This document shows, piece by piece, positions 25,076-38,311 of a stretch of 64,000 nt of DNA (positions within the stretch are counted from its first letter, which is position 1; every line of letters begins with the position of its first letter). The stretch is from Erodium maritimum (lineage: Eukaryota; Streptophyta; Magnoliopsida; Geraniales; Geraniaceae): contig OY997590.1 of NCBI GenBank assembly GCA_963921825.1, positions 44,161,039 through 44,225,038 of the forward strand. The letters run 5' to 3'. Position numbers and translations under genes: made by a program. The notes beneath the pieces are model-generated. The model was not told where the DNA came from, searched no databases, and was given only the letters and a program-made list of their open reading frames with translations.

Positions 25076-28000
25076 TAAGTCATCTTTTTTAACATAAAAA
25101 ACACAAGACAAGAATAGAAAATACAACTTCTCCCTCCTCTCCCTTGCAGTTTCGGCCAAGGCAAGCTCCCACCTCCATTTTTGTGTTCTTGAGTCCTCAA
25201 AGAGAAGAACTACGTGGCTTTGATTCCCATGTGGATACGTAGGCGTCTTGGAGACTCAATCCAAATCATTCTTTACCCGGTGTTCTTGTTATGGTATGAA
25301 AATGCTGATTTTTTTTCTTGTGATTCTAGTATATGGTAGTTGATTCATTGTTTTAATGGTCTCTTGGTTTTATTTTTCATTCTGCTGCGAGTTGGTTTAT
25401 CTCCTACCCTACCTCGAGACCCAACAGTGGTATCAGAATCGTGCTACCTTCGGGATTCACAAGACGGTGTTGAAAGTTTCGGATTTGACATGTTAATTTT
25501 CCGAATTGTTTGATAACATGTTTTATATTCTTTTTTATGGATTTAATGCATGTAATATGAATTTTGAAAATTATTTCAAATCTGGAATTTTTTGAAAAAA
25601 GTTTGATTTTCGGGTCTCGGGAGCGGGACTCTCGGGGAGCCGAAATCGGGACCGAACGGGGCTCTGTTGGACAGAGCTAGGCCGAGCATGACCATTGGAT
25701 TGTTTATATGCAAAAGCTAAACCGTTTTGTAAGTTATGACGAGTTTGGAACCGTCATGACGAACTCGAAAATCAAATGTTCAAAAGTTTCTTTTTTGAAC
25801 GGTTTCGATAAACCGAGCATTAAAAATTTTCGAAACTTGGCTATTAATTAAAAACGAAATATCACATGATGTTTGATAACATTCTTGTTTGATAACACGA
25901 TGTGTGATGTGATGTTGGCATGGTGTACATAATAGCCCCGAGCTCGTTTTAATTATTTATCGCTTTTCACGGCATGCGAGCCGTTATAGTTAGCGTGTAA
26001 TTATTCTTTCAAGGTGTGGTCGTCGAAACACTTATTTGTAATATTTTTTATTCCCTACATGCGAGTCGTGTATTAAATTGTAATATTTTTCTCAAGACAA
26101 AGAAAGGGCGAAAAGGTCATTTGATGGCTTTTTTTTGGGTGTTGACATCGACTTGGAGTTGGTGGAGCTTAAGAAGCTTGTGGGAGTTAGTTTAGGGGGC
26201 TGTTATGTGCACATTTAGCGCTTTATGCTTGGTTTAGTTTATCCATGATTAATTCTTTGTGTTGGATTAGAATTGCATGCTTATCTTTATTTACTGAGCA
26301 TATCACCTCACATGCAAAGATAAAATTGGAATTTTAATCCTTGTTTGTGAGCCCTTAGAACCGTCATTACATTGGATGTAGTTGACGGGTTTGAAGGAAT
26401 AATTACATTAGATGTAATTGGAGGCATCATTACATTTGGAATGTAGTTTATGTGCTCATTACATCTAGTATGCGTCAAAAGTTTTAAACACAACCGCACA
26501 AGTAAAAACGGGTCATGTCCGATACCTCCCAATTATCAACACCTTACTACCTCCTCGTCCTATGGGTGTCGTCCTCCTTAGCGGAGCATCCATGGGAAAG
26601 CGTGGTAGTAGGTTTGGATGACATATGTGGACCCGACTACGATTCTCAACTAGTTTATCAGATAGGGTAAGTTGTGTACTTTAAGTACATATCTTAGACA
26701 AGAGTCACATTGGATGTGATTGGATGAGGTCCTACCTACATAGCTTGATTGAGTGATGAGCCTTCGTTCAGCTTGATCGAGTGAATCAAGGATCTTGGTT
26801 TTAGATTCTTAAGGTATAGAATCAATTGTTGGTGTTTAAGGTTAATCTTCATAAAACTTATTCAGTTTATTGATTGAATTTTATATGTTGTAGATCAAAT
26901 GGAAAATTCAGCGAATATTAATAGTTTGTCATTAAAAACCACTCTTGACAGGGTCAAGCTAAATGGGACAAACTATATGGGCTGGTACAGAATTTTGAGG
27001 ATATTCCTCAAGTCTGAACGCAAAAAATATGCCCTTGACAAGGCTGTCTCTAAGACCATATCAGAGTTACATGAAGTATCATTAACTGTTGAGAAGAATA
27101 TCAGGGATCTAGGATCCAAGGATATTCTGATGGTCAACAAGGGAATTGGAAGTGGCAAGGGCGAGGCCAATGCGCATTTGGCGGGAAAGATGAGACACCT
27201 GAGAATGTTTGCTTCTACTGCCAACAACCTGGTCATTGGAACCCGAACTATAGGAGGTTCACGGCTGATCTGAAGAAGGGTAGTAGGACTACGCCTTCAT
27301 CAAATAGCTTGGATGATCTGAAGAAGTGCAGTAGGACTGTGCCTTCATCAGGAAACCTAGATGATCTAAGGAAGGTCGGTGGGGCCGTGCCTTCATCCGG
27401 TATTAATTCTATAGAGCTACATCTCTCTACTTCCAAAGATTCATGGGTATTAGATACCATGACTGAATCTCACACATGCACTAAAGTATAGTGGCTGAAA
27501 GTAGGAGAGGTTTGGAAAGCATGAAGTGAACCTCAGAGTTGTGGCAACTGCTGTAGAATCCATAAGTCTTGCTTTGCCAAGTGGTCTTGTCTTAGTATTG
27601 TATAATTTATATTGCATACCTACTTTTAGTATGAATATTATACATGTATTCGTGTTTGACAAGGAAGGATTCAATGTTAATATTGGAAATGGAGTTTTCA
27701 ATGTTCTATGCAATGATATGTTTTATGCTAGTAATAACTTGGTTGGAGGATTGAACATATTAGATATGGGTAACAATGCCTCAAATTCTATATATTATAT
27801 TAATACCAAAGGTCTAAATCCAATGATTTAAACCTAACTCTGTTATGGCACTTTCATTTGGGTCGCGTAAACAAGAAGCGCCTATTAACACTTCAGAAGT
27901 ACGGGCTTTCAGATCCATTCGAATTCCGTTCGATCGATAGGTGCAAGGCTTGTTTGATGGGCAAAATGACTAAAGCACCCTTTATCGGTTGGGTGAAAAG

Positions 28001-31000
28001 GCGGGTGAATTATTGGGGTTGATACACTTGGATGTGTGTGGACCAATAGGTTCGCTGGCCAAGAGGGGTTTTAGCTACTTCATCACATTTACTAACGATT
28101 ATAGTAGATATGGTTATGTCTTTTCAATAAGACATAAGTCTGAATCTTTTGATAAATTCATATAGTTCAAGACTGAAGTAGAAAACCGGATCGGGAAAAG
28201 TATTAAGACACTTCGATTGGATCGAGGTGGAAAATACTTAACCACATATTTTTTAGATCATCTGGTGGAGAGCGGGATCTTTTCAGAATGGACTCCTCCC
28301 AGAACACCGCAATTGAATGTTGTGTCCGAGCGGAGAAATCGAACTTTTTGTATACAATTCGATCCATGATCAATTGGACTGGTCTCTCAATCTCTTTCAG
28401 GGGTTATGTTCTAGAGACGACCGCATTCATAGTAAATCGGGCTCCGACGAAGGCTGTGGAAGGGACACAATTTTAGAAATGGCATGGGAAGATGCCCTCT
28501 TTGTCCTTCCTAAAGATCTGCGGTTGCGAGGCTTATGTGAAACATTTGGTTTCGACTAAGCTCGAACCAAGATCTGAGATATGCACCTTCGTGGGGTATC
28601 CCAAAGTAACAAGGGGATACTACTTCTACAAACCCAGTGAGAACATGGTGTTCATCACTTAGGTTGGGGTCTTTATGGAAAAGGAGTTTTGTTTCCAAAT
28701 ACGTCATTGGGAGAATTGTGCATCTCGAAGAAATTCAGGATGGTACAAATCCGTCTACACCAACTAACAGCGCGGTAGAAAGGGAGCCAGAGATGGTCGT
28801 AGAGTAAGAACCAATTCTTGTTACAATTCCGGAAAGTCCAAGGCGATCTGAAAGGATCATTTGTCCACCTCCAAGATATGGTATCCGGAGGTGACAATGA
28901 AGTCATGGTGGATCATGATGATCCAGCCACCTTTCAGGAAATCGTGGATGGGCCCGACTCCGAGTTATGGTTGGGAGCCATGAGGGAGGAAATGAAATCC
29001 ATGTCGGACAACCAAGCCTGGGAACCCTCTGACCTATAAAGCTCGATTGGTGGCTAAAGGTTATAGGCAGATCCAATGGATTGACTATGAGGAAACCTTC
29101 TCCCTAGTGGCTATGGTCAAAATTGATCCAAATTCTTCTTGACATAACTGTGTATCATAATTACAAGATATGGCAAGTGGATGTCAAAACCGCTTTCCTA
29201 AATGGGAATTTGACTGTGTACGTTTGTATGTCTCGGCCCAAAGGTTTTGACGATCCAAAGAATAAGGGAAAGATTTATAAGTTGTTGAAATCCATTTATG
29301 GATTGAAACGAACTTCTCGGAGTTGGATCCTTCATTTTGATGAAGCTGAAATTGGATTTGGCTTAATCAAGAACGAGGATGAATCTTGCATTTATAAGAA
29401 GGCTAGTGGGAGCAAGATTACCTTTCTGGTGCTCATTGAAAGCAACACCCCAAACTTGCACGAGACTAAAGCTTGGTTGAGGAAGTGTTTCTCAATAAAT
29501 TACTTAGGCGGTGCTGCTTATATCTGAGGGATTAATATATGTAGAGATCGCACCAAGAGGGTCTTGAATTTAAGTCAGGGAACCTATGTGAACAAGGCAT
29601 TAAGTAGGTTCTCAATGCTCGATTCAAAGAAAGGACTCTTACCCACTAGTCATGACATTCATCTCAACAAGACTCAGTGTCCTAAGACACCTGATGAGCT
29701 GAAAAGGATGATGCAAATCCCATGCGCATGGGGGCAGGATCGATCATATATGCAATCACATGTACTAGACCGGACGTCTCGTAAGTCTTATGCTATAACA
29801 GTAGACATCAGTCTAACCAAGGGGAAAGATGATTTTGAACTAATAGTCGAAAGATAAGTAGACGCTAGTTTTCCAAGACAAATCCTGATAACTAAATAAG
29901 TCAGTCAGGATATGTGTTTACGCTGAAGTTGAGTCACTTCATCGATTTTTTATGAAGTAAGTCACGAGCTGGAAATTGAGTCCCTTCATATATTTCGTTT
30001 TGGTCTTGTGTATCTAATCTTTGGTAGTTTTTCTTTGCATGGCCTCGAGTTTTATTTTCTTCCGTTGCGAGTATTTGTTCATACCCTCCATCGAGACCCA
30101 ATAGTGGTATCAGAGCCGTGCTACCTTCGGGATTCTCAAGACGGTGATGAAAGTTTCGGTTTTATGTTGCAAGTTTCGATTCTTGCATGTTAATTTGCAA
30201 AATTATTTGATAACATGTTTTAAATTCTTGTTTTTAGGTTCAATGCATGTAAAATGAATTTTTGAAAACTATTTCAAAATTGGAATTTTTTTGAAAAAGT
30301 TTGATTTTTCGTGTCTCGGGAGCGGGACTCTTGGGGAGCCGAACCGAGACCGAACGGGGCTCCGTTGGACAGATCTATGACGAGTATGACCATTGGATGG
30401 GGTATATGCCGGGGCCAAACTGTTTTGTTAGTTATGGCGAGTTTGGAACCATCATGACGTACTCGAAAATCAAATGTTCAAAAGTTTCATTTTGAACGGT
30501 TTCGATAAACCGAGCATCAAAATATTTCAAAACTTGGCTATTAATTAAAAACGGAAAATCACATGATGTTTGATTACATGCTTGTTTGATAACACGATGT
30601 GTGATTTGATGTTGGCATGGTGTACATAATAGCCCCGAGCTCGATTTAATTATTTATCGCTTTTCACGGCCTGCGAGCTGTTAAAGTTAGCGTGTAATTA
30701 TTTTTTTCGAGGTGTGGTCGTCGAACCAGTTATTTTATAATATTTATTTATTCCTGACCTACGATTCGTGTATTAAATTTTAATATTTTGCTCAAGGCGA
30801 AGAAAGAGCGAAAAGGTCATTTGGTGACTTTTCGAGTGTTGGCATCGGCTTGAAGTCGGTGGAGCTCAAGAAGCTAGTGGGAGTTAGTTTAGGGGTCTAT
30901 TATGTGCACATTTATCTCTTTATGCTTTGTTTAGTTTTTGCATGATTATTTCTATTTGTTGGATTATAATTGCATGCTTAACTCTATTTATTGAGCATAT

Positions 31001-32250
31001 CACCTCCCATGCAAAGATAAAATTGGTTTTTGATCATTGTATGTGAGCCCTTAGAACCGTCATCGCATCGAATGTAGTTGACGGGTTCGAAGGAAGAATT
31101 ACATTGGATGTAATTGGAGGCATCATTACATTTGGAATGTAGTTTATGTGCTCATTGTATCTAGGATGTGCCAAAAGTTTTAAACACAACCGGACAAGTA
31201 AAAACGGGTCATGTCCGATACCTCCCAATTATCAACACCTTACTACCTCCCCGTCCTATGGGTATCGTGCGCATTGGCGAAGCATCCATGGGAAAGCGGG
31301 GTAGTAGGTTTTGACAACATATGTGGGTGTCGTGCGCATTAGCGGAGCACCTACATAGTGACGAGCCATAATTGAAAATCGGCGGACCCGACTACGATTC
31401 TCAACCTGAGGTTGAGTTGGGGTATCAGATAGGGTAAGCCGTGCACATGAATACATACCCTAGCCAACAATCACATTGGATGTGATTGGATGGAGTCCTA
31501 CCTACATAGCTCGATTAAGTGGTGAACATTAGTTCAGCTTAATCGGGTGAATCAAGGATCTTTGTTTTAGATTCTAAAGGTTTAGAATCAATTGGGTGGT
31601 GTTTAAGCTTGATCTTCAGAAAATTCATTTAGTTTACTGATTGAATTTTATGTGTTGTACATCAAGTGGAAAATTTAGCGAACAATAATAATTTGTCATT
31701 AAAAACCATTCTTGATAGGGTCAAGCTAAATGGGACAAACTATTTGGACTGGTACAGAATATTGAGGATAGTCCTCAAGTTTGAACACACAAGACATTTT
31801 TTTACAAGGCTATCTCTCATGTCGAGAAATGAAGGGGCATCTCAAAGATCTTAATGGACTGGGTCTTAAGATGAAATAAGAGATGGCAGTAGATAGGTTT
31901 TTGTGCTCCCTTCCTTGTGTGTATGTTGAGTTCAACATGAACTATCACATGCTCGATATGGACAAGACCATATCAGAGTTACATGGCACGTTTGTAACTA
32001 ATGAGAAGAATATCAAGGATTTGGAATCCAAAAATATTTTAATGGTCAGAAAGGGATCCAGTTTCAAGAAGTAAACTTGTAGTGGCAAGAGCAAGGGGTC
32101 CTTAAGGAAGGCTAAGGAGGATGAGAATGTCTGCTTCTACTGCCAGAAGCCTAGTCAACGAAAAGGGATTGCGGGAAGAACCAGGATGATCTGAAGAAGG
32201 GCAATGGGAATGTGCCTTCATCAGGTATTAAACTTATAGAGCTACCTCTC

Positions 32251-34002
32251 ATTTTTTTTATAAGCTCGAAAGATTTATTAATAAGACCAAATCCATAAAA
32301 AGGAGTCGGAATGCTCTGATTCGAGAAGAAGCATGGTAAAAGAGGTCAAAGACCAGTAACACGCTTACAAAAGAGTTCTGCTAAGGTGGAACTATAAGGA
32401 CAAACCTTAACCCAAAAACAGGAAAAACAGAAACAAAACAACCAAAACTAATGAGCTGAATTCTGTTGGGCCTTATGAGACAATTTCTACAAGGCTGAAA
32501 TAGGAGGCGCTGCCTTGATGGCTCGTTCCCGAGTCAAAGACCAGCTCTCGAACGGGTAAAAATAGTATAAGCATAAGGTCGGCTCTGACGAGGTTGAAGG
32601 AGGGCGTCCTTCCACGGACTGACTTCCTTCCTCTCTTCTTTAAACCCGACTTCAACCTGAGCTTCCGGAACGGATTGATCCTTAAAACCCACGTCCTTAG
32701 AAGGGCTATTCAAGCAAATTGCTTTGGAGCAGCCCAAAGCTGTAGTATGGACCTTACTGTTGGAGCCCATACCCAAAGACAAAACGCAACCCCCTAAACC
32801 GGTCGACTACATTGCTTATACGCCACGGGACTAACTATCATCGCTACATACACGGGATTGATCACGATCTTGGAGTGCAGGAATCCTAACAAGCCACACG
32901 TCTTAGACTTGAAACAAAAATTCGAAAATAGATTCGAATGGAAAAAGAACCGGCGCACGAAGTCAACAAACTCCGTTCGTACAAGCTCCGATGATAGGAC
33001 TGAAACCAATCTCCGATCAACGTTCGATGGAGAAAACGCCATCAAACTCCTCTGAGAACTCTCTACTCTTTTATCATTTGTCATCGCCTTTCCCTTATCA
33101 TGCAAACTGAGGCTTACCGAGCTCTGAAAAACAGGGTCGACGATGCTCTGTTTCAACGTGCCTGACCCCTTTACCGAAAAGGCTCCTGTTCCGGTCAAGC
33201 CAAGGCCACCAAATCTTGAATCCATTGAACATGAAACCATTAAACGCCTCGATAGCCTTCTGAGCGAAAATCGGTGCTTTGAAATCAACAAAACCAAAGT
33301 AACATCCTTTTTTGTTCGACCGTTTAAGAACAATGGCTTACACCAGATCCCCAAACCTCCAAAGGTGTTGCAAACCCAATCATCGTTTGCAGTATACAGT
33401 AAATTATACACGAACACCTTCGTACCCGGAACTCGTTTGGACGAAGATGTCGCAACCTCTACAGGAGTCCTCTTGGACAGAACAGGAATGTTGTGTGCCT
33501 GAGCTAGAACCACTTTTGTCGTATCTTCGCATCTGACAGTAATGGCATCTGAAACTGAAACCTCCTTGGGCGATGAAGCTTCCACTGGTTTGGTAGAGCC
33601 ATCGGCCAAGGCTGTTGATGAACCAGCTTGATCCTTAGGCACTTCTACTGATTTGGTTGAAACATCAGTCATGGCTGCCAAACCCACTTGTTTTTTCCGA
33701 GTAGGAAGAGATGTCGGATCAAATAAAATTCTACCCCTCACAATCAAACGAGATGATCCACATATAGCACAAAATCGAGAGATCTGCCTCACAAAATACA
33801 GTCCACAAACATCGCAAAAATGAGCCTATTGTTGTTTAGACTTACAAAGCTTGAGAGCGTTTCTCTTTATCTCACAATTTTGGTGCATATTGAGAAACGT
33901 GATCCCCAAATTCAATCTGAGAAATAAATCAGACCGGCTACGAAGACTAGATTGTACCGGCAAGCAACGGCGAGCGATCGTCCTCAATCCACGTTCTCCA
34001 TC
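32251..34002 (-). mobile_element. ORF1-only LINE derivative with perfect 13-bp TSD
   Basis: Flanked by AGAGCTACCTCTC at 32238-32250 and 34003-34015. The poly(A) tail (minus) abuts the left duplication after TTTATTAATAAG-type 3' sequence. The 332-codon frame 33792-32794 holds, from its N-terminus, CxxC pairs (FCDVCG just upstream of the frame and RFCAICGSS) like a small zinc ribbon, a Ser/Thr/Pro-rich linker, and a degenerate RRM beginning GTKVFVYNLLYTANDDW. The second half of the RRM continues in another frame, so there is a frameshift, and there is a TAG just upstream of the zinc ribbon. No endonuclease or reverse transcriptase is present, so it is non-autonomous. Clean ends and TSD show it inserted in this form or with only internal loss. 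Confidence 0.8.
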
Positions 34003-35245
34003 AGAGCTACCTCTCTCTACTTCTAAAGATTCATGGGTATTGGATACCTGAGCTGAATCTCACATATGCACTGACGTGCAGTGGATGCAAGGTATGCAAA
34101 GAAACTTGGAGAAGAACGAAGTGAACCTCAAAGTGGACAACAATATAAGGATTGTGGCGACTGTTGTAGGATCCATGAGTCTTCGTTTTCCAAGTTGCCT
34201 TGTTCTGTATTATAAAATATATATTGCATACCTACTTTTAATAGGAACATTATATTTGTATCCGTGTTAGACACCGAAGGATATAATATTGATGTTGGAA
34301 ATTAGATTTTTAATATTTTATGCAATGATATATTTTATGTTTGTGCAAACATGGTCGTATGATTGTAAATATTAGATATGGGTAACAATGCCTCAATCTC
34401 TATTTATAATGTTAATACCAAAAGGTCTAAATCCGATAATTTAGACCAGACTCTATTATGGCACTGTCATTTAGGCCACATAATCGAGAAACGCATATCA
34501 GCACTTCACAAGTACGCACTTCTAAGTCCATTCAAATTTCATTCCAATGATGGGTACGAATCTTGTTTGATGGGAAAAATGACTAAAGTGCCCTTCATTG
34601 GTCACTTTCCAGGAGGGATTTTAGCGAATTTATCACATTTACGGATGATTACAGTACATATGGTTATGTCTATTCGATGAGACATAAATCTGAAGCTTTT
34701 GATATATTCAAAGAGTTTAAGACTAAAGTAGTAAACCAGCTCCGGAAAAGTATTAAGGCACTTCTCTCGGGGTGGAGAAAACTTAACCACATAGTTTTAT
34801 ATCATCTACTAGAGAATGGGATCCTTTCGGAATGGACTCCTCTCGGGACACCGCAGTTGAAAGGTGTAGTCAAACGGAGAAATCGGACATCATTAGACAA
34901 TGGTCTGTTCCATGATTAGTTGGAATGATCTTCCGATCTATTTCTGGGTTATGCTTTGGAAACGGCCGCAGCCAGAGATGGTCGTAGAGTAAGAACCAAT
35001 TCTTGTAACAATTCTTGAAGGTACACGGCGATCTAGAAGGATCAGTCTTCCACCTCCGAGATATGGTTACTTTGTGTCTAGAGGTGACGATGAGCTTATG
35101 GTGGATCACGAGAATCCAACCACCTTTCAAGAAGCCGTGGATAAACCCAACTTCGAGTTATGTCTTGGAGCCATGAGGAAGGAAATGCAGTCCATGTCGG
35201 ACAACCAAGTCTAGGAACTGGTTGATCCCATCGGTGGAGTGAGGA

Positions 35246-38200
35246 CCATAACGTGTTTTTTCCATAAAATCTGATCCTCTAGATCCGGCACCACAGTCAC
35301 CCGAGAAATAAGCAATAACAATGCGTTCCTCTCAACTTTCTCCCAATCCCACAATCTCTGGCGGGCAGTGATAACCCAACACCCATTTCTCCAATACTCG
35401 GCGACCATACTAGCTTTATTCTCCACAGCAGCATAAAACAAGGGGAACCTGCAACGTAGAGGAACATCTCCAAACCAAGGATCATCCGAAAAACGGACCC
35501 TTGTTCTGCTACCCACTCGCCAAAGCAGTCCCTGATTACCAAATAAAGCTCTACTAATTGGGTCAGAGGCAAGACCAATAATATGGTGAAAAAGAAATAA
35601 ACTACCTCTCTGATCCAAAACAGTCAAGTCCCATTCAAGAGCCGACCACCCCATTCTAATACAAATCATCATTTTCCACAACGAGTCCAGCTCCGAGGCA
35701 AACCTCCAAAACCACTTAGCCAACAAAGAATTATTCATATCCCCCACCTCCTTAGACCGAGCCCCCCTTTCGCCTTTGGTCTACAAACACGGTTCCAACT
35801 GACTTTAGAAAAACTCTTACCAGAGCTATAAGACTTCCACATAAATTGGCGTTGACAGGCTTCAAGTAGCTTGATAACAGTTTTTGGCGCACGTAACAGA
35901 GACATATAAAATAGAGGGAGTCCTGAAAGAGTACTTTGAATCAACACCACACGCCCAGCAGTAGATAGAAATTTTGTACTCCACACAGCCAAGGATTGTC
36001 TATACTTTTGAATCACTGGATCCCAAGTGGCTATCCTTCTCGGAGATGCACCCAAACTAAACCCCAAATAAGGCATAGGAAGGGTACCACTCGAGCAGTC
36101 CAAACACGCCTCCACCTGCTCATTGGACATCTCATTTCTGTTCAGAATAATCGCCTTGGATTTAGCAAAGTTGATCCTTAAACCTGAAACCAACTGAAAA
36201 GATACCAGAGTTTGCTTCACATGCGTTAGATCAACCAAATCACCTCTCAAAAATAAAAGAGTATCATCGGCGAATTAAAGATGGGATAAAGACAAGCCGT
36301 TTCCCAAGTCTAATCCCCTAAACAGGCCGAGAGCTATATCTTGCTCAATAAATCTGTGGAGCCCTTCAGCAGCGAATAAAAACAGGAAAGGGGAAATCGG
36401 GAAACCTGACGAATTCCGTTTACCATTTTAAACTCCCGACTTGGAACCCTATTCACTAAGATGGAAAGATGAGCCTGAAAAAGACCCCTCATCCACCTTC
36501 TCCACCGAACACCAAAACACATCTGCTGCATAACTTCATCCAAGTACTCTCAATTCAACATGTCATACACCTTTTTAAAATCAAGTTTCAAAAGGACAGC
36601 CTCAATATTCGACCTCTTAATCATATGAATCACCTCGGACGCTACCAAGACCCCATCCACGAGCTACCTACCCGCTACAAAGGCACTCTGAGTATCACTC
36701 ACAAGATTGTCAATAACCTGCTTCAACCGGTTTACTAACACTTTGGCAACAATTTTATAAGGGGCGGATATTAAGGTCTAAACTCACTCAACAATTCATC
36801 TTGGTCATGTTTAGGTATTAATGTAATAAAGGTCGAATTCAAACCCTTACCCATATTACCGGTAGCGAAAAATTCATCAATGAAACGCTTTACATCAAGC
36901 TGGGTGATGCTCCAAGCCACCTTGAAGAACATCATTGCAAAACCGTCCGGGCCGGGGGATTTTTTGCTTCCACAGGCATCAATTGCGGTCTTAACCTCCT
37001 CCAAAGAACACGCACCCTCCAAATCACGAGCCTTCATAGTAGTAAGGGTATGAAACGATAGAGTAGGCAAGCGTACTCTACCTTCCATCACATTAGAAAA
37101 TCGAGCCTCAAAGTGTTGAACAACTGCCTCTTTCATCTCCGATGGCACTGTAATTAGACCAGAGGCCCCACGAAATTGGGAGATTTTGTTCTTATGGGCT
37201 CTGAAATTAGAAACCCGATGGAAGAACCGAGAACACCGATCCCCACCTCGGAACCACTTAACTTTGGACTTTTGTCTCCAAATCTTTGCCTGCAGCTTTC
37301 TCTTCTGAATTAATAATGATGTGTACCAGGCCCGGTCAAGTTGTTCTAGTGCCGATAAATCACGGTCTTCCTGCAACTTATCTAACCCATCAATCAAGTT
37401 CCGCAGCCCCTCAATATCCTTGTCAATTATACCGAAAACACCTTGTTCCAAACCTGTAAGTCATGCCTCAACGCCTTCAATTTCGACCATAAAGTAAAAG
37501 AAGCTGATTCATAAGATGGATACGAGTTCCACAATTCAGAAACTGTCGGGAGGAAATTCTCATGCTTTGTCCAAGCATTTAAAAATTTTAAGGGTCGAGG
37601 ACCCCAATTAACAACTTCCTCTTGTAACACAATCGGTCTATGGTCCGAGATATCACGAGGCTTGCTTAACTGTTTCAAAGGCCCAAAGGAAACAATAAAT
37701 TCTAGAGATACAAGGAAACGATCTAACCGGGACGCCTTAGACTCCCTTCCATACCACGTGTACGCAGACCAGACCAAAGGTAGATCAATATGTCCAGAAT
37801 TGGAGACAAATTCCTCAAAAGCACTGACATCCGATCTAGAAGAGTTACTGTTTCTTCTCTCTGAATCAGCCAAGACTGCATTAAAGTCCCCTCCAATCAC
37901 CGAGTTCTCCGACACCCGAGATACAACATCCACCAACTTGTCCCACAACGCCCTCCTGGCCAACAAGGTTGATGGAGCATACACATTAATAAAGAAAACC
38001 GGAATATCAGAATGTACACACCGACCCTTCCATACCAAAACACGCTCCAAAGGATCCACAGCATCCATAACCAAAGTAGATGTGGGCCACAAACTAAGAA
38101 TACCACCAGCACTCCCTTCCGCTGGGATCAACTCAGATCCCCAACCAGAACTTATACCACAACTTCTAAATTTCAACTGGTCTATAGCACCCCATTTAAC

Positions 38201-38308
38201 TTCTTGCAACATAATAAAATCTGGTTTTACCTTCGACACGAGCCCTCTCAGACTGTGATACTTCTGAGAGGTGTTGAGTCCTCTCATGTTCCATGAGAGG
38301 ACAATCAT
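35246..38308 (-). pseudogene. LINE ORF2: AP-type endonuclease and reverse transcriptase, degenerate
   Basis: Residues 1-293 (38308-37427) form an exonuclease/endonuclease/phosphatase domain with its key motifs intact: SWNMRGLN (Asn 7), LQEVKW (Glu 36), GDFNAV (Asp/Asn about 141-143) and ISDHRPI (Asp/His about 226). A frame change falls at about 37427-37451. The reverse transcriptase follows with KSPGPDGFAMMFFK and TFITLIPK. The catalytic FADD is at 36274-36263, with a TAA directly before it. Later RT/thumb sequence (SGLRINFAKSKAI, MPYLGFSLG) is at 36250-35735, and a further piece at 35747 down to 35246 ends before the zinc-binding domain. Not functional as it stands. Confidence 0.85.
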
Positions 38309-38311
38309 CTT

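Larger units (their letters stand above)
10795..29944 (+). mobile_element. Ty1/copia element A: split 5' LTR plus internal region, fossil
   Basis: The 5' LTR starts near 10795 and ends at 25426 (...CCTCGAGACCCAACA). It is interrupted by an inverted solo LTR (11511-13195) and by a gypsy element (13823-25075), so its own sequence is 10795-11510, 13196-13822 and about 25081-25426. The primer-binding site (TGGTATCAGA...) begins at 25428. A leader of nearly 1.5 kb precedes gag (from about 26899, SLKTTLDRVKLNGTNYMGWY). A GAG-pre-integrase box lies near 27840-27990, integrase about 28000-28500, reverse transcriptase about 28960-29500 and connection/RNase H sequence up to about 29900. It is broken in many places. 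No 3' LTR of its own is visible; a short LTR end (29945-30103) and a second, related internal region follow directly. Confidence 0.8.

Noticed and set aside
32794-33792. 332-codon frame as a host RNA-binding protein
   Set aside because: It lies inside an insert with LINE tail and 13-bp duplication, its RRM is split by a frameshift, and it matches LINE ORF1 layout.
37662-38258. 198-codon plus-strand frame
   Set aside because: It is the antisense shadow of the LINE endonuclease, which has intact family motifs on the other strand.
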